Assembly: GCF_001654985.1 (NCBI RefSeq) | Contig: NZ_LXEU01000003.1 | Span: forward strand, 1 to 64,000 | Direction of reading: 5' to 3' | Length of the DNA stretch: 64,000 bases | DNA from: Kluyvera georgiana ATCC 51603 | GTDB lineage: Bacteria > Pseudomonadota > Gammaproteobacteria > Enterobacterales > Enterobacteriaceae | Part shown: positions 10,443-25,615 of the stretch, one piece after another | How positions within the stretch are numbered: the stretch's first letter is position 1 | Layout: each line of letters begins with the position of its first letter | Made by a program: the position numbers and the translations under genes | Notes under the pieces: model-generated | The model's input: the letters and a program-made list of their open reading frames with translations, nothing else | The model's database searches: none | Told to the model about the DNA's origin: nothing

Positions 10443-11939
10443 ATGGCCCAACCACATTTATTAGCAGAAAGAATTTCGCGGCTGAGTAGCGCGCTGGAGA
10501 AAGGGCTATTTGAACGTAGTCACGCCATTCGCCTCTGCCTACTGGCAGCCCTGAGCGGCGAAAGCGTCTTTTTACTTGGCCCACCGGGGATCGCGAAAAG
10601 TCTGATTGCTCGCCGTCTCAAGTTCGCCTTCCAGCACGCCCGCGCGTTCGAATATCTGATGACCCGCTTCTCCACGCCGGAAGAGGTCTTTGGGCCGCTC
10701 TCTATCCAGGCGTTAAAAGATGAAGGCCGCTATGAGCGCCTGACTGCTGGCTATCTGCCAGAGGCTGAGATCGTCTTCCTTGATGAAATCTGGAAAGCGG
10801 GCCCGGCCATCCTGAACACCTTGCTGACCGCCATCAACGAACGTCACTTCCGCAACGGCGCCAGCGTTGAAAAGATTCCCATGCGCCTGCTGGTCACCGC
10901 TTCGAATGAATTGCCGGAAGCCGAAAGCAGCCTCGAAGCATTGTATGACCGTATGCTGATTCGCCTGTGGCTCGATAAAGTGCAGGATAAGGGCAATTTC
11001 CGCTCGATGCTGATTAGCCAGCAGGACGAAAACGACAACCCGATTCCGGCGAATCTTCAGGTTACCGACGAAGAGTACTTCCAGTGGCAGAAAGATATTG
11101 GCAACGTGAAGCTGCCGGATGCGGTGTTCGAGCTGATTTTTACCCTTCGCCAGCAGCTGGATAACCTGCCAAATGCGCCTTACGTTTCCGATCGTCGCTG
11201 GAAAAAAGCGATCCGTCTGCTGCAGGCCTGCGCTTTCTTCAGCGGCCGCGACACGATCGCGCCTATCGATCTGATCCTGTTAAAAGAGTGCCTGTGGCAC
11301 GATGCGGAAAGCCGAAATCTGCTGCAACAACAAATAGATATTTTGATGACCGGGCATGCATGGCAGCAGCAGGCCATGCTCAACAAGCTGGGTGCCATCA
11401 CCCAGCAGCGCCTGCAAATTCAGCAGCAGCAAAGCGATAAAACCGCGCTGAAAGTCACCCGTCTGGGCGGCATGTTTAGCCGCAAACCGCATTATGAGCT
11501 GCCGCCGGAGATTCAAACGCCAACGGTGACCCTGCTGCTCCAGCAGCCGCTAAAGCTGCACGATATTGAGGTCATTCACATTACCTTCGAGCGCCAGGCG
11601 CTGGAGAACTGGCTGGAAAAGGGCGGTGAAATTCGCGGTAAGCTCAACGGTATCGGTTTTGCGCTGACGTTAAATATGGAAGTGGATGCCGCACAGCATC
11701 TGGTCGTGCGCGATATCAGCCTTCAGGGTACACGTCTGTCGCTGCCGGGTTCGGGTTCAGCAGAAAGTATGCCGACCGAGATCCGCCAGCAGCTGCTCGC
11801 CTTAGATGAAGAGTGGCACCAGCAGCATAACCGCTTTAGCGAGCAGCAAAAATGTCTGTTCATTCATGACGAGTGGCTGGGACGCATCGAAGCCAGCCTT
11901 CAGGACGTGGCCGCGCAAATTAAGCAGGCGCAGAGTTAA
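10443..11939 (+). CDS. ravA: MoxR-family AAA+ ATPase RavA
   Basis: A 498-residue AAA+ ATPase of the MoxR group. Walker A is GPPGIAKS near residue 45, Walker [13 protein letters not shown] near 103, and sensor 1 VTASNELPE follows. The C-terminal LARA/discontinuous triple-helix region (about 330-498) is the part that in E. coli binds the lysine decarboxylase LdcI. RavA acts with ViaA, and links to acid stress and respiratory complexes are reported. Its stop overlaps the viaA start by one base (TAATG), implying translational coupling. Confidence 0.96.
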   Translation: MAQPHLLAERISRLSSALEKGLFERSHAIRLCLLAALSGESVFLLGPPGIAKSLIARRLKFAFQHARAFEYLMTRFSTPEEVFGPLSIQALKDEGRYERLTAGYLPEAEIVFLDEIWKAGPAILNTLLTAINERHFRNGASVEKIPMRLLVTASNELPEAESSLEALYDRMLIRLWLDKVQDKGNFRSMLISQQDENDNPIPANLQVTDEEYFQWQKDIGNVKLPDAVFELIFTLRQQLDNLPNAPYVSDRRWKKAIRLLQACAFFSGRDTIAPIDLILLKECLWHDAESRNLLQQQIDILMTGHAWQQQAMLNKLGAITQQRLQIQQQQSDKTALKVTRLGGMFSRKPHYELPPEIQTPTVTLLLQQPLKLHDIEVIHITFERQALENWLEKGGEIRGKLNGIGFALTLNMEVDAAQHLVVRDISLQGTRLSLPGSGSAESMPTEIRQQLLALDEEWHQQHNRFSEQQKCLFIHDEWLGRIEASLQDVAAQIKQAQS

Positions 11940-13390
11940 TGCTGACCATCGACACGCTCAACGTCATGCTGGCGGTCAGCGAAGAGGGGATGATCGAAGA
12001 GATGATCATCGCCCTGCTGGCTTCTCCGCAGTTGGCCGTGTTCTTTGAAAAATTTCCACGCCTGAAAAGCGCCATTACCGACGATCTTCCCCGCTGGCGC
12101 GATACTTTCAGAAACCGACTCAAAGATGCCCCGGTGCCGCACGAGCTGGAAGAGGAGGTTATCTGCTATCAGCAGAGTCAGCTTCTCTCCACCAGCCAGT
12201 TTATCGTTCAACTGCCGCAGATTCTGGCGCTGCTCACCCGCGTACAGTCGCCTTTTGCGGCTCAGGCTCAGCAACTGGCGGCAAATAACGCCACCTTTAC
12301 CCCCGCGCTGCACACCCTTTTTCTGCAACGCTGGCGCTTAAGTCTGGTCGTTCAGGTCACCTCCCTGAACCAGCAACTGCTGGAAGAAGAGCGTGAACAG
12401 CTGCTGAGCGAAGTGCAGGAGCGAATGACGCTAAGCGGACAGCTGGATCCGGTGCTGGTGGAAAACGACAGCGCCGGTGGGCGGCTGTGGGATATGAGCG
12501 CCGGACAGCTTAAGCGCGGCGATTATCAGCTGATTGTGAAATACGGTGAGTTTCTCAGCCAGCAGCCTGAGCTGCTGCGCCTGGCTGAACAGCTTGGCCG
12601 TTCGCGCGAAGCCAAATCGGTACCGAAGAAAGATTCCCCGATGGAGACTTTCCGTTCGCTGGTGCGCGAGCCCTCCACCGTGCCCGAACAGGTCGATGGC
12701 ATCCAGCAAAGCGACGATATTCTGCGTTTACTGCCGCCGGAGCTGGCAACGCTTGGGATCACCGAGCTGGAATATGAATTTTACCGGCGGCTGGTGGAGA
12801 AACAGCTGCTAACGTACCGTCTGCACGGCGACGCCTGGCGCGAGAAGGTGACCGAGCGTCCGGTCGTACATCAGGACGTCGATGAACAACCGCGCGGGCC
12901 GTTTATCGTCTGCGTGGATACGTCCGGTTCGATGGGCGGCTTCAACGAACAGTGCGCGAAAGCGTTCTGCCTCGCGCTGATGCGCGTGGCGCTGGCGGAC
13001 AACCGTCGCTGCTACATTATGCTGTTTTCCAGCGAAGTGGTGCGCTACGAGTTAACCGGTCGTCAAGGTCTGGAGCAGGCAATCCGCTTTTTAAGCCAGC
13101 GATTTCGTGGTGGTACCGATATGGCCAGCTGTTTCCGCGCCATTATCGAGCATCTGCAAAACCCGCAGTGGCAGGATGCCGACGCGGTGGTGATTTCCGA
13201 TTTTATCGCCCAGCGGCTACCGGATGAGGTGGTCAAAAAGGTGGGGGATCTTCAGCATAAACATCAGCATCGTTTTCACGCGGTGGCGATGTCCGCCCAT
13301 GGCAAACCCGGGATCATGCGCATTTTCGATCATATCTGGCGCTTTGATACCGGGTTAAGAAGCCGCCTGCTGAGACGCTGGCGGCGATAG
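11939..13390 (+). CDS. viaA: VWA-domain co-chaperone ViaA
   Basis: A 483-residue partner of RavA. The N-terminal helical region (about 1-300) precedes a von Willebrand factor A domain whose MIDAS motif DTSGSMGG is near residue 325, with further metal-site residues in RGGTD and VISDF. ViaA stimulates the RavA ATPase in E. coli. It ends five bases before the convergent asnA stop with no hairpin between them. Confidence 0.95.
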   Translation: MLTIDTLNVMLAVSEEGMIEEMIIALLASPQLAVFFEKFPRLKSAITDDLPRWRDTFRNRLKDAPVPHELEEEVICYQQSQLLSTSQFIVQLPQILALLTRVQSPFAAQAQQLAANNATFTPALHTLFLQRWRLSLVVQVTSLNQQLLEEEREQLLSEVQERMTLSGQLDPVLVENDSAGGRLWDMSAGQLKRGDYQLIVKYGEFLSQQPELLRLAEQLGRSREAKSVPKKDSPMETFRSLVREPSTVPEQVDGIQQSDDILRLLPPELATLGITELEYEFYRRLVEKQLLTYRLHGDAWREKVTERPVVHQDVDEQPRGPFIVCVDTSGSMGGFNEQCAKAFCLALMRVALADNRRCYIMLFSSEVVRYELTGRQGLEQAIRFLSQRFRGGTDMASCFRAIIEHLQNPQWQDADAVVISDFIAQRLPDEVVKKVGDLQHKHQHRFHAVAMSAHGKPGIMRIFDHIWRFDTGLRSRLLRRWRR

Positions 13391-13395
13391 ATTAG

Positions 13396-14388
13396 TTACA
13401 GCAGAGCGGAGACGCTTTCACGTACCTGAGCCGGCCATACGCCGCACTGCACCTGGCCGATATGAGGCAGTTGCAGCAGCAGCATCGTCAAGCGAGACTG
13501 GCCAATACCGCCACCGATAGTCTGCGGCATTTCGCCACGCAGCAGCGCCTGGTGCCATTCCAGCTGTAAACGGTCTTCGTCGCCGGTTATCTGCAGCTGA
13601 TGTTTCAGCGCTTTCGCATCCACGCGGATCCCCATTGAAGAGAGCTCAAACGCGTCTTCCAGCACCGGGTTCCACACCAGAATATCGCCGTTCAAACCCG
13701 TCATGCCGGAGGCGGTCTGAGTGCTCCAGTCGTCATAGTCCGGCGCACGAACATCGTGGCGCTGACCATCGGACAGTTTACCGCCGATACCAATCAGGAA
13801 TACCGCGCCCAGCTCTTTGGCGATGGCGCGCTCGCGCCCTTTTGCATCAAGGCCAGGATAGCGGCTCAGCAGCGTTTCGCTGTGCACAAAGTGAATTTGT
13901 TCTGGCAGGAACGGTGTCAGCCCAAACTCTTTGCTTACGGCAGCTTCGGTTTCTTTAATGCCCGCCCAAATCGCCTTTACGGTGCTTTCCAGCGTGCCGG
14001 CGTGGCGTTCGTCATCTCCCATCACACGTTCCCAGTCCCACTGGTCAACGTAAACGGAATGAATCGGAGAGAGTCGGTCTTCATCGGGGCGAAGGGCCTT
14101 CATGTGCGTGTACAGCCCTTCGCCCGCGCTGAAGTCGTGTTGTCCCAGGGTTTGACGTTTCCACTTCGCAAGGGAATGAACCACTTCGAACTGGGCATCT
14201 GGCAGTGTTTTCACTTTCACCTGAACCGCCTTCTCGCAACCAGACAGGTTGTCCTGCGTCCCATCCCCCACGCGGCTTAAGATCGGCGCCTGAACTTCTA
14301 CGAGCCCTAGCTTCTCTTCCAGCTGACGGGAAAAATAGGATTTAACGAAACTGATCTGGCGTTGTTTTGCGATGTATGCGGTTTTCAT
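13396..14388 (-). CDS. asnA: Aspartate--ammonia ligase (asparagine synthetase A)
   Basis: A 330-residue ammonia-dependent asparagine synthetase, structurally related to class II aminoacyl-tRNA synthetases. It makes asparagine from aspartate, ammonia and ATP. Family blocks include RQRQISFVK-type N-terminus ([15 protein letters not shown]), [14 protein letters not shown] and the C-terminal [14 protein letters not shown] motif 3-like segment. The start at 14388 (MKTAYIAKQ) gives the exact family length; 14 extra upstream codons are in frame but not conserved. It is divergent from its activator asnC. Confidence 0.97.
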   Translation of the reverse strand: MKTAYIAKQRQISFVKSYFSRQLEEKLGLVEVQAPILSRVGDGTQDNLSGCEKAVQVKVKTLPDAQFEVVHSLAKWKRQTLGQHDFSAGEGLYTHMKALRPDEDRLSPIHSVYVDQWDWERVMGDDERHAGTLESTVKAIWAGIKETEAAVSKEFGLTPFLPEQIHFVHSETLLSRYPGLDAKGRERAIAKELGAVFLIGIGGKLSDGQRHDVRAPDYDDWSTQTASGMTGLNGDILVWNPVLEDAFELSSMGIRVDAKALKHQLQITGDEDRLQLEWHQALLRGEMPQTIGGGIGQSRLTMLLLQLPHIGQVQCGVWPAQVRESVSALL

Positions 14389-14539
14389 TATTTTTACTCC
14401 TGCGTCCTGTTGCCATTGATTAAGCAACAAAATAGGGCATCAATTCAATAATCAAACAATAAAAAGCCTTATCGACTTTTGATTCATTAAAATAAGAGGC
14501 TAAAATAGAGAGAATCATTAATCTTCATAAGAAAAACCT
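14389..14539. promoter_or_regulatory. asnA/asnC divergent promoter region
   Basis: An A/T-rich 151-bp gap. For asnC there is TTGATT (14479-14484), a 16-bp spacer and TAAAAT (14501-14506). AsnC sites controlling asnA are expected here from E. coli, but no exact operator was resolved. Confidence 0.6.
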
Positions 14540-14998
14540 ATGGAAAATTATCAGATCGACAATCTGGATCGCGGCATTCTTGAGGCTCTGATGGCCAATG
14601 CCCGTACCGCCTACGCCGAATTGGCCAAACAGTTTGCCGTTAGCCCAGGCACCATCCACGTTCGCGTAGAGAAGATGAAGCAGGCCGGGATCATTACCGG
14701 CGCGCACGTCGACGTCAGCCCCAAACAATTAGGTTATGACGTGGGCTGCTTTATCGGCATTATTTTGAAGAGCGCGAAAGACTATCCGTCGGCGCTGGCA
14801 CGGCTGGAAAGCCTGGATGAAGTGACCGAGGCGTACTACACCACCGGGCACTACAGCATCTTTATTAAGGTGATGTGCAAATCGATCGACGCGCTCCAGC
14901 AGGTACTTATCAACAAGATCCAAACAATTGATGAAATTCAGTCCACCGAAACGCTGATCGTCCTGCAGAACCCGATCATGCGTACCATCAAGCCCTGA
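14540..14998 (+). CDS. asnC: Lrp/AsnC-family regulator AsnC
   Basis: A 152-residue feast/famine regulator. The N-terminal HTH (about residues 6-60: TAYAELAKQFAVSPGTIHVR) is followed by the RAM effector domain (about 70-150), including YYTTGHYSIFIKVMCKS. In E. coli it activates asnA, and asparagine blocks this. Same length as the E. coli protein. mioC follows in the same direction, and asnC transcription can run on toward oriC. Confidence 0.97.
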   Translation: MENYQIDNLDRGILEALMANARTAYAELAKQFAVSPGTIHVRVEKMKQAGIITGAHVDVSPKQLGYDVGCFIGIILKSAKDYPSALARLESLDEVTEAYYTTGHYSIFIKVMCKSIDALQQVLINKIQTIDEIQSTETLIVLQNPIMRTIKP

Positions 14999-15085
14999 AC
15001 GTTTTTTTAATCCCACATTTTTCCACAGGTAGATCCCAGCTCGCTCACAGCGTACAATGCGCCTTCTTTATAAAGGTGGGCGAGC
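14999..15085 (+). promoter_or_regulatory. mioC promoter with DnaA box
   Basis: A DnaA-box-like TTTTCCACA lies at 15019-15027 and a -10 TACAAT at 15053-15058. The layout resembles the E. coli mioC promoter, which DnaA represses and which fires toward oriC. Confidence 0.65.
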
Positions 15086-15535
15086 ATGGCAGACATCACT
15101 CTAATCAGCGGCAGCACGCTTGGCAGTGCTGAATATGTTGCGGAACATCTGGCGGAAAAGCTGGACGACGCTGGTTTTTCCAGCGAAATGCTGCATGGCC
15201 CAATGCTGGATGAAGTTCCTGCTGAAGGGATCTGGCTGGTGATCAGCTCCACACACGGTGCGGGCGACATTCCTGACAACCTGCTTCCTTTATATGAAGC
15301 ATTATGCGAGCAGAAACCGGATCTCTCCCTGGTTCGCTTTGGTGCCATCGGTATCGGTAGCCGTGAATATGACACGTTTTGCGGCGCGATCGACAAACTG
15401 GAAGCCGAACTGAAAGCGTGTGGCGCAAAACAGGTGGGTGAAACGCTGCGGATCGACGTCCTTGAACATGAGATTCCGGAAGATCCGGCTGAAATTTGGC
15501 TGGGATCATGGCATCCATTGCTCAGAAATTTGTAA
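15086..15535 (+). CDS. mioC: Flavodoxin-like protein MioC
   Basis: A 149-residue FMN-binding flavodoxin-fold protein. The phosphate-binding loop SGSTLGSAEYVAE is at the N-terminus and SSTHGAGDIPDN and IGSREYDTFCGA form the isoalloxazine-side loops. E. coli MioC is linked to biotin synthase activity in vitro. Its transcription passes directly into oriC, whose first GATC overlaps the end of the gene region. Confidence 0.95.
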   Translation: MADITLISGSTLGSAEYVAEHLAEKLDDAGFSSEMLHGPMLDEVPAEGIWLVISSTHGAGDIPDNLLPLYEALCEQKPDLSLVRFGAIGIGSREYDTFCGAIDKLEAELKACGAKQVGETLRIDVLEHEIPEDPAEIWLGSWHPLLRNL

Positions 15536-15830
15536 AGATCGTACTTTTTTATGTGGATAACTCTGGTTAAAAGCTTGGATCAACCGGTAGTTATCCAAAG
15601 AATAACCGTTGGCTAGTTTTTGAGTTGTGTATAACCCTTCACTTTGATCCCAGCTTATACGGACCAGGATCACCGATCATTCACAGATAACGATCCACCT
15701 TAAACGGTTGATCTTAATGTATGGATCGCACTTATCCACAGAGACTGGCGATCCTAATAAGAGATCACAATAGAACAGATCTCTAAATAAAAAGATCTTC
15801 TTTTTAATACCCAGGATCCAGACGCTTTCT
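15536..15830. other. oriC: Chromosomal replication origin oriC
   Basis: Located between mioC and mnmG as in E. coli. DnaA boxes seen: R4 TGTGGATAA (15552-15560), R2 TTATCCAAA (15591-15599), the R5/M-like TGTGTATAA (15626-15634) and R1 TTATCCACA (15732-15740). Thirteen GATC Dam/SeqA sites fall between 15537 and about 15820. The A/T-rich duplex-unwinding region (about 15750-15826) has three GATC-containing 13-mer-like repeats, such as the AAAAAGATCTTCTTTTTAAT area. Spacing and sequence closely follow E. coli minimal oriC, in inverse orientation relative to its usual depiction. Confidence 0.97.
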
Positions 15831-15907
15831 CCATCGACTAAAGTTGAGTAGAATCCACGCCCGGACTTCAATCCATTTAAAAACCGCAGTACGCGAGGCA
15901 AACCACC

Positions 15908-17797
15908 ATGTTTTATCAGGATCCTTTTGACGTCATCATCATTGGCGGGGGTCATGCAGGCACTGAGGCCGCGATGGCCGCAGCGCGAATGGGTCAGCAG
16001 ACCCTGCTTTTGACACACAATATCGACACCCTGGGGCAGATGAGCTGCAACCCGGCGATTGGCGGCATTGGGAAGGGACACCTGGTAAAAGAAGTGGATG
16101 CGCTTGGCGGCCTGATGGCAACGGCGATCGACCACGCCGGTATTCAGTTTAGGATACTAAACGCCAGCAAAGGCCCGGCCGTTCGCGCCACTCGTGCTCA
16201 GGCGGATCGCGTGCTCTACCGTCAGGCAGTCCGTACCGCGCTGGAGAACCAGCCCAACCTGATGATCTTCCAACAGGCGGTTGAAGATCTGATTGTCGAG
16301 AACGATCGTGTTGTTGGCGCCGTCACCCAGATGGGCCTCAAATTCCGTGCAAAAGCGGTCGTGCTGACCGTCGGGACCTTCCTGGACGGCAAAATCCATA
16401 TTGGCCTGGATAACTACAGCGGTGGCCGTGCTGGCGATCCGCCATCCATCCCGCTGTCTCGCCGTCTGCGCGAACTGCCGCTGCGCGTCAGCCGCCTGAA
16501 AACGGGGACGCCGCCGCGAATTGACGCGCGCACCGTCGATTTCAGCGTATTGGCTCAACAAAACAGCGATGATCCTATGCCGGTCTTCTCGTTCCTCGGC
16601 GAAGTGTCTCAACACCCGCGCCAGATGCCGTGCTACGTCACGCACACCAACGAGAAAACCCATGATGTGATCCGTAATAACCTCGATCGTAGCCCGATGT
16701 ACGCAGGCGTGATCGAAGGTATCGGCCCGCGCTACTGTCCGTCGATCGAAGACAAAGTGATGCGCTTTGCCGATCGTAACCAGCACCAGATCTTCCTGGA
16801 GCCGGAAGGGCTAACCTCCAACGAAATTTACCCGAACGGTATCTCCACCAGCCTGCCGTTTGACGTGCAGATGCAGATCGTCCGCTCGATGCAGGGGATG
16901 GAAAACGCGAAAATCGTCCGTCCAGGCTATGCTATTGAGTACGATTTCTTCGACCCGCGCGACCTGAAACCGACGCTGGAAAGCAAATTTATTCATGGTC
17001 TGTTCTTTGCCGGGCAGATCAACGGCACCACCGGCTACGAAGAAGCGGCGGCGCAGGGGCTGTTGGCGGGTCTTAACGCCGCGCGGCTGTCCGCAGAGAA
17101 AGACGGCTGGGCGCCGCGTCGCGATCAGGCTTATCTCGGCGTGCTGGTGGATGACCTCTGTACGCTGGGGACAAAAGAACCGTACCGCATGTTCACCTCC
17201 CGCGCCGAATATCGTTTGATGCTGCGTGAAGACAACGCCGATCTGCGCTTGACCGAAATCGGTCGCGAGTTGGGGATGGTGGATGACGTCCGCTGGGCGC
17301 GTTTCAACGAGAAGCTGGAAAACATCGAGCGCGAGCGCCAGCGTCTGAAGTCGACCTGGGTCACGCCATCGGCGGAATCTGCAGTCGAAGTGAACGCTCA
17401 CCTGACTGCACCGCTGTCTCGCGAAGCCAACGGCGAAGATCTGCTGCGTCGTCCGGAAATGACCTACGAGCAGCTGACCTCCCTGACACCGTTCTCTCCT
17501 GCGCTGAAAGATGTTCAGGCGGCAGAGCAGGTGGAAATCCAGGTGAAATACGAAGGTTACATCGCGCGTCAGCAGGATGAGATCGAAAAACAACAGCGCA
17601 ATGAAAACACGCTGCTGCCGGCCACCCTCGACTATCGTCAGGTGAACGGGCTGTCAAATGAAGTCATTGCCAAGCTCAACGATCACAAACCGGTTTCGAT
17701 CGGCCAGGCATCGCGTATCTCCGGGATCACCCCGGCGGCGATCTCGATTCTGCTGGTATGGCTGAAAAAACAAGGTCTGCTGCGCCGCAGCGCCTGA
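15908..17797 (+). CDS. mnmG: tRNA uridine 5-carboxymethylaminomethyl modification enzyme MnmG
   Basis: A 629-residue FAD protein that, with MnmE, installs cmnm5/nm5 groups at the wobble uridine (U34) of several tRNAs using methylene-THF and NADH. The Rossmann dinucleotide loop [10 protein letters not shown] is at residue 13. The GidA signatures [11 protein letters not shown] and [16 protein letters not shown] are present, and the C-terminal helical domain (about 550-629) binds MnmE and tRNA. It is the first gene rightward of oriC, with rsmG following. Confidence 0.97.
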   Translation: MFYQDPFDVIIIGGGHAGTEAAMAAARMGQQTLLLTHNIDTLGQMSCNPAIGGIGKGHLVKEVDALGGLMATAIDHAGIQFRILNASKGPAVRATRAQADRVLYRQAVRTALENQPNLMIFQQAVEDLIVENDRVVGAVTQMGLKFRAKAVVLTVGTFLDGKIHIGLDNYSGGRAGDPPSIPLSRRLRELPLRVSRLKTGTPPRIDARTVDFSVLAQQNSDDPMPVFSFLGEVSQHPRQMPCYVTHTNEKTHDVIRNNLDRSPMYAGVIEGIGPRYCPSIEDKVMRFADRNQHQIFLEPEGLTSNEIYPNGISTSLPFDVQMQIVRSMQGMENAKIVRPGYAIEYDFFDPRDLKPTLESKFIHGLFFAGQINGTTGYEEAAAQGLLAGLNAARLSAEKDGWAPRRDQAYLGVLVDDLCTLGTKEPYRMFTSRAEYRLMLREDNADLRLTEIGRELGMVDDVRWARFNEKLENIERERQRLKSTWVTPSAESAVEVNAHLTAPLSREANGEDLLRRPEMTYEQLTSLTPFSPALKDVQAAEQVEIQVKYEGYIARQQDEIEKQQRNENTLLPATLDYRQVNGLSNEVIAKLNDHKPVSIGQASRISGITPAAISILLVWLKKQGLLRRSA

Positions 17798-17906
17798 TTA
17801 CCGCCCAGGCGGCTCTTCTGGCGAGCATCTTACGCTCGCCCACTTGATTCATCGGCCCGGTACGCGTCATGCTACCGGGCAGTTATTTTCTGATAGGGTC
17901 ATCAAC

Positions 17907-18530
17907 GTGCTCAACAAACTTTCTCGTCTGCTGGATGAAGCAGGTATTTCGCTCACCGATCACCAGAAAAATCAGCTTGTTGGCTATGTCGATATGCTGC
18001 ACAAGTGGAACAAAGCGTACAACCTGACGTCGGTACGCGATCCAAACGAGATGCTGGTGCGCCACATCCTCGACAGCATTGTGGTGGCGCCGTCGCTGAA
18101 AGGTGAACGCTTTATTGATGTCGGCACCGGGCCGGGTCTACCGGGTATTCCGCTGTCTATCGTTCTTCCGGATGCGCACTTTACGCTTCTCGATAGTCTG
18201 GGCAAGCGCGTTCGCTTCCTGCGTCAGGTCCAGCACGAGCTTGCGCTAACTAACATCACGCCGGTACAGAGCCGCGTTGAAGCGTTTCCGGCCGAGCCGC
18301 CGTTTGATGGCGTTATCAGCCGCGCCTTCGCGTCGCTGAACGATATGGTGAGCTGGTGCCATCACCTGCCGGGTGAAGAAGGTCGTTTTTATGCACTTAA
18401 AGGCCAGTTGCCTGAAGATGAGATTACGCAGCTTCCGCCGCAGTTCAGCGTCGAATCCATTGTTGAACTGCGAGTTCCTCAGCTGGAAGGGGAGCGTCAT
18501 TTGGTGATTATTGCACCAAAGAAAATTTAA
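17907..18530 (+). CDS. rsmG: 16S rRNA (guanine527-N7)-methyltransferase RsmG
   Basis: A 207-residue SAM-dependent methyltransferase modifying G527 of 16S rRNA. The SAM-binding loop [12 protein letters not shown] is near residue 70, and ISRAFASL follows in the catalytic region. The start is the GTG at 17907 (VLNKLSRLL), with AGGG upstream, matching the E. coli start and length; the open frame extends 21 codons further upstream without conserved sequence. Loss of this enzyme gives low-level streptomycin resistance in E. coli; this copy looks intact. Confidence 0.96.
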   Translation: MLNKLSRLLDEAGISLTDHQKNQLVGYVDMLHKWNKAYNLTSVRDPNEMLVRHILDSIVVAPSLKGERFIDVGTGPGLPGIPLSIVLPDAHFTLLDSLGKRVRFLRQVQHELALTNITPVQSRVEAFPAEPPFDGVISRAFASLNDMVSWCHHLPGEEGRFYALKGQLPEDEITQLPPQFSVESIVELRVPQLEGERHLVIIAPKKI

Positions 18531-19144
18531 TATTTATCAAAAAAAGTAGAAAAAAAATGCGGTCTCTGGTGTTAACAAATTGGCGACACTACGCGCCAGT
18601 GACTCGCTTAATTTAACTCAAGTTTAACGTGTTTTTATCTTCTCAATAACCAAGCTTTTTTTGTTAATGATGAAAATAGTAAACATGGAAAATATCAGCG
18701 TGCTATAAGTCATCACGTTAGCCATTTTGTCATGTTAATAAGTTATTATGAATGTCAATGAATGGTTTTTATTCTGTTTCTACCTGTTTTTAAAAGAGTG
18801 CTCTGATTTCGTCTTAGATATCAAAACGATGAGATGTCATCTTTTGCTACGTTGATACAGATGATGAGCGCTAAAATGTTTAATATGTGATCTTGTGCAC
18901 GCTTTGTAGCCACTGTTTTAGCTGTATTTGCAGTTTTGTACGATCGTTCACACTTTGGCGAAAAGTGGAAAAATAGCGTGAATGAAAAATATTTAAATAT
19001 TTATTCACGTTTTGGCTACTTATTGTTTGAAATCACGGGGCGTCACCGTATAATTTGACCGCTTTTTGATGCTTGACTCCGAGCTTTAAAGAACGTTTTA
19101 TACGACACGCGGCATACCTCAAAGGGAGCAGGAGTAGAAACGTG
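18531..19144 (+). promoter_or_regulatory. atp operon upstream region and promoter
   Basis: A 614-bp A/T-rich region without a convincing gene. The atp promoter near its end has TTGAAA (19027-19032), a 16-bp spacer and TATAAT (19049-19054), in the same context as E. coli. Just upstream is a 16-bp perfect palindrome AAATATTTAAATATTT (18987-19002) flanked by CGTGAAT (18977-18983) and ATTCACG (19003-19009). I see nothing else in 18531-18970. Confidence 0.75.
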
Positions 19145-20349
<1,205 letters not shown>

Positions 20350-20373
20350 TTTACCAACACTACTACGTTTTAA

Positions 20374-20652
<279 letters not shown>

Positions 20653-20700
20653 TAAGTAAGAGCAATATCAGAACGTTAACTAGATAAGAGGCATTGTGCT

Positions 20701-21171
20701 GTGAATCTTAACGCAACAATCCTCGGCCAGGCCATCGCGTTTGTCCTGTTCGTTCTGTTCTGCATGAAATACGTATGGCCGCCATTAATGGCTGCCATCG
20801 AAAAACGTCAAAAAGAGATTGCTGACGGTCTTTCTTCTGCAGAACGAGCTAAAAAGGATTTGGACCTTGCACAGGCCAATGCGACCGACCAGCTGAAAAA
20901 AGCAAAAGCGGAAGCCCAGGTTATCATTGAGCAGGCGAACAAACGTCGCTCCCAGATCCTGGACGAAGCCAAAGCTGAAGCAGAGCAGGAACGTACTAAA
21001 ATCGTGGCACAGGCTCAGGCAGAAATCGACGCCGAGCGTAAACGTGCTCGCGAAGAACTGCGTAAGCAAGTCGCTATCCTGGCTGTTGCTGGCGCCGAGA
21101 AGATCATCGAACGTTCCGTGGATGAAGCTGCTAACAGCGACATCGTGGATAAACTTGTCGCTGAACTGTAA
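20701..21171 (+). CDS. atpF: ATP synthase F0 subunit b
   Basis: A 156-residue peripheral-stalk subunit: one N-terminal membrane helix (about residues 5-25), then a long charged, alanine-rich coiled coil that dimerises and reaches the delta subunit. It starts with GTG (20701). The family-normal length supports that start. Confidence 0.97.
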   Translation: MNLNATILGQAIAFVLFVLFCMKYVWPPLMAAIEKRQKEIADGLSSAERAKKDLDLAQANATDQLKKAKAEAQVIIEQANKRRSQILDEAKAEAEQERTKIVAQAQAEIDAERKRAREELRKQVAILAVAGAEKIIERSVDEAANSDIVDKLVAEL

Positions 21172-21185
21172 GGAGGGAGGGGCTG

Positions 21186-21719
21186 ATGTCTGAATTTGTT
21201 ACGGTAGCTCGCCCCTACGCCAAAGCAGCTTTTGACTTTGCCGTCGAACACAAAAGCGTAGATCGCTGGCAGGACATGCTGGCGTTTGCCGCCGAAGTGA
21301 CGAAGAACGAACAAATGGCAGAGCTTCTGTCTGGCGCACTGGCGCCGGAAACGCTCTCTACGTCGTTTATCGCAGTATGCGGTGAGCAACTGGACGAAAA
21401 CGGTCAGAACCTGATTAAGGTGATGGCTGAAAACGGTCGTCTTAAAGTGCTCCCTGATGTTCTTGAGCAGTTTGTACACCTGCGCGCCGCGAGTGAAGCT
21501 ACCTCTGAGGTAGAAGTCATTTCCGCTAATGCGCTGAGTGAAGAACAGCTCGCGAAAATCACCGCCGCGATGGAAAAGCGTCTGTCACGCAAAGTTAAGC
21601 TGAATTGCAAAATCGATAAGTCTGTAATGGCAGGCGTTATCATCCGAGCGGGTGATATGGTCATTGATGGCAGCGTACGCGGCCGTCTTGAACGCCTTGC
21701 AGACGTCTTGCAGTCTTAA
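21186..21719 (+). CDS. atpH: ATP synthase F1 subunit delta
   Basis: A 177-residue stator subunit linking the top of the alpha3beta3 head to the b dimer. The N-terminal six-helix domain ([12 protein letters not shown]) and the C-terminal OSCP signature around [21 protein letters not shown] are present. Preceded by an AGGAGG ribosome-binding site overlapping the end of atpF. Confidence 0.97.
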   Translation: MSEFVTVARPYAKAAFDFAVEHKSVDRWQDMLAFAAEVTKNEQMAELLSGALAPETLSTSFIAVCGEQLDENGQNLIKVMAENGRLKVLPDVLEQFVHLRAASEATSEVEVISANALSEEQLAKITAAMEKRLSRKVKLNCKIDKSVMAGVIIRAGDMVIDGSVRGRLERLADVLQS

Positions 21720-21731
21720 GGGGACTGGAGC

Positions 21732-23273
21732 ATGCAACTGAATTCCACCGAAATCAGCGAACTGATCAAGCAGCGCATTGCTCAGTTCAATGTTGTGAGT
21801 GAAGCTCACAACGAAGGTACTATTGTTTCTGTAAGTGACGGTGTTATCCGCATTCACGGCCTGGCCGATTGTATGCAGGGTGAGATGATTTCCCTGCCGG
21901 GTAACCGTTACGCTATCGCACTGAACCTGGAGCGCGACTCCGTTGGTGCTGTAGTTATGGGGCCGTACGCTGACCTTGCCGAAGGCATGACCGTCAAGTG
22001 TACTGGTCGTATCCTGGAAGTTCCGGTTGGCCGCGGCCTGCTGGGCCGTGTGGTTAACACCCTGGGTGCACCAATCGATGGTAAAGGCGCGCTGGACAAC
22101 GACGGCTTCTCCGCCGTTGAAGCTATCGCACCGGGCGTAATCGAACGTCAGTCCGTCGATCAGCCGGTTCAGACCGGTTATAAATCCGTTGATGCCATGA
22201 TCCCAATCGGTCGTGGTCAGCGTGAACTGATCATCGGCGACCGTCAGACCGGTAAAACCGCGCTGGCAATCGACGCCATCATCAACCAACGTGATTCCGG
22301 CATCAAGTGCGTCTACGTGGCAATCGGCCAGAAAGCGTCCACCATTTCTAACGTGGTACGTAAACTGGAAGAACACGGCGCGCTGGCTAACACCATCGTT
22401 GTTGTGGCAACCGCGTCTGAATCTGCTGCACTGCAATACCTGGCGCCGTATGCCGGTTGCGCAATGGGCGAATACTTCCGCGACCGCGGCGAAGATGCGC
22501 TGATCATTTATGATGACCTGTCTAAACAGGCTGTCGCATACCGTCAGATCTCCCTGCTGCTGCGCCGTCCACCAGGACGTGAAGCATTCCCGGGCGACGT
22601 ATTCTACCTCCACTCTCGTCTGCTGGAGCGTGCTGCGCGTGTTAACGCCGAATACGTTGAAACCTTCACCAAAGGTGAAGTGAAAGGGAAAACCGGTTCT
22701 CTGACCGCGCTGCCGATTATCGAAACGCAGGCTGGTGACGTTTCCGCATTCGTTCCGACCAACGTAATTTCCATTACCGATGGTCAGATCTTCCTGGAAA
22801 CCAACCTGTTCAACGCCGGTATTCGTCCTGCGGTTAACCCGGGTATCTCCGTATCCCGTGTTGGTGGTGCAGCTCAGACCAAGATCATGAAGAAACTGTC
22901 CGGTGGTATCCGTACCGCGCTGGCACAGTATCGTGAACTGGCAGCATTCTCCCAGTTCGCATCTGACCTTGACGATGCAACCCGTAAGCAGCTGGACCAC
23001 GGTCAGAAAGTAACTGAACTGCTGAAACAGAAACAGTATGCGCCGATGTCTGTCGCGCAGCAGTCTCTGGTTCTGTTCGCGGCAGAACGTGGTTATCTGG
23101 CGGATGTAGAACTGGCGAAAATCGGTAGCTTCGAAGCCGCTCTGCTGGCTTACGTTGACCGTGATCACGCTCCGTTGATGCAAGAGATCAACCAGTCCGG
23201 TGGCTATAACGACGAAATCGAAGGCAAGCTGAAAGGCATCCTCGATTCCTTCAAAGCAACCCAATCCTGGTAA
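21732..23273 (+). CDS. atpA: ATP synthase F1 subunit alpha
   Basis: A 513-residue non-catalytic nucleotide-binding subunit. The P-loop GDRQTGKT is near residue 170, with the downstream ATPase alpha/beta signature [13 protein letters not shown]. The catalytic arginine finger region (about residue 375) is in that segment. Length is identical to E. coli. Confidence 0.98.
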   Translation: MQLNSTEISELIKQRIAQFNVVSEAHNEGTIVSVSDGVIRIHGLADCMQGEMISLPGNRYAIALNLERDSVGAVVMGPYADLAEGMTVKCTGRILEVPVGRGLLGRVVNTLGAPIDGKGALDNDGFSAVEAIAPGVIERQSVDQPVQTGYKSVDAMIPIGRGQRELIIGDRQTGKTALAIDAIINQRDSGIKCVYVAIGQKASTISNVVRKLEEHGALANTIVVVATASESAALQYLAPYAGCAMGEYFRDRGEDALIIYDDLSKQAVAYRQISLLLRRPPGREAFPGDVFYLHSRLLERAARVNAEYVETFTKGEVKGKTGSLTALPIIETQAGDVSAFVPTNVISITDGQIFLETNLFNAGIRPAVNPGISVSRVGGAAQTKIMKKLSGGIRTALAQYRELAAFSQFASDLDDATRKQLDHGQKVTELLKQKQYAPMSVAQQSLVLFAAERGYLADVELAKIGSFEAALLAYVDRDHAPLMQEINQSGGYNDEIEGKLKGILDSFKATQSW

Positions 23274-23322
23274 AGTCTGACGGCCTGTCTTATGGCAGGC
23301 CGTAGGCATTGAGGAGAAGCTC

Positions 23323-25595
<2,273 letters not shown>

Positions 25596-25615
25596 CGCCT
25601 TAATCGGAGGGTGAT

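Noticed and set aside
13391-13395. Five-base gap between convergent viaA and asnA as a possible deletion scar
   Set aside because: Both genes end at their normal conserved C-termini, so nothing is missing.
15677-16135. 152-residue minus-strand frame crossing oriC into mnmG
   Set aside because: It would span the DnaA boxes and unwinding region and has no conserved features.
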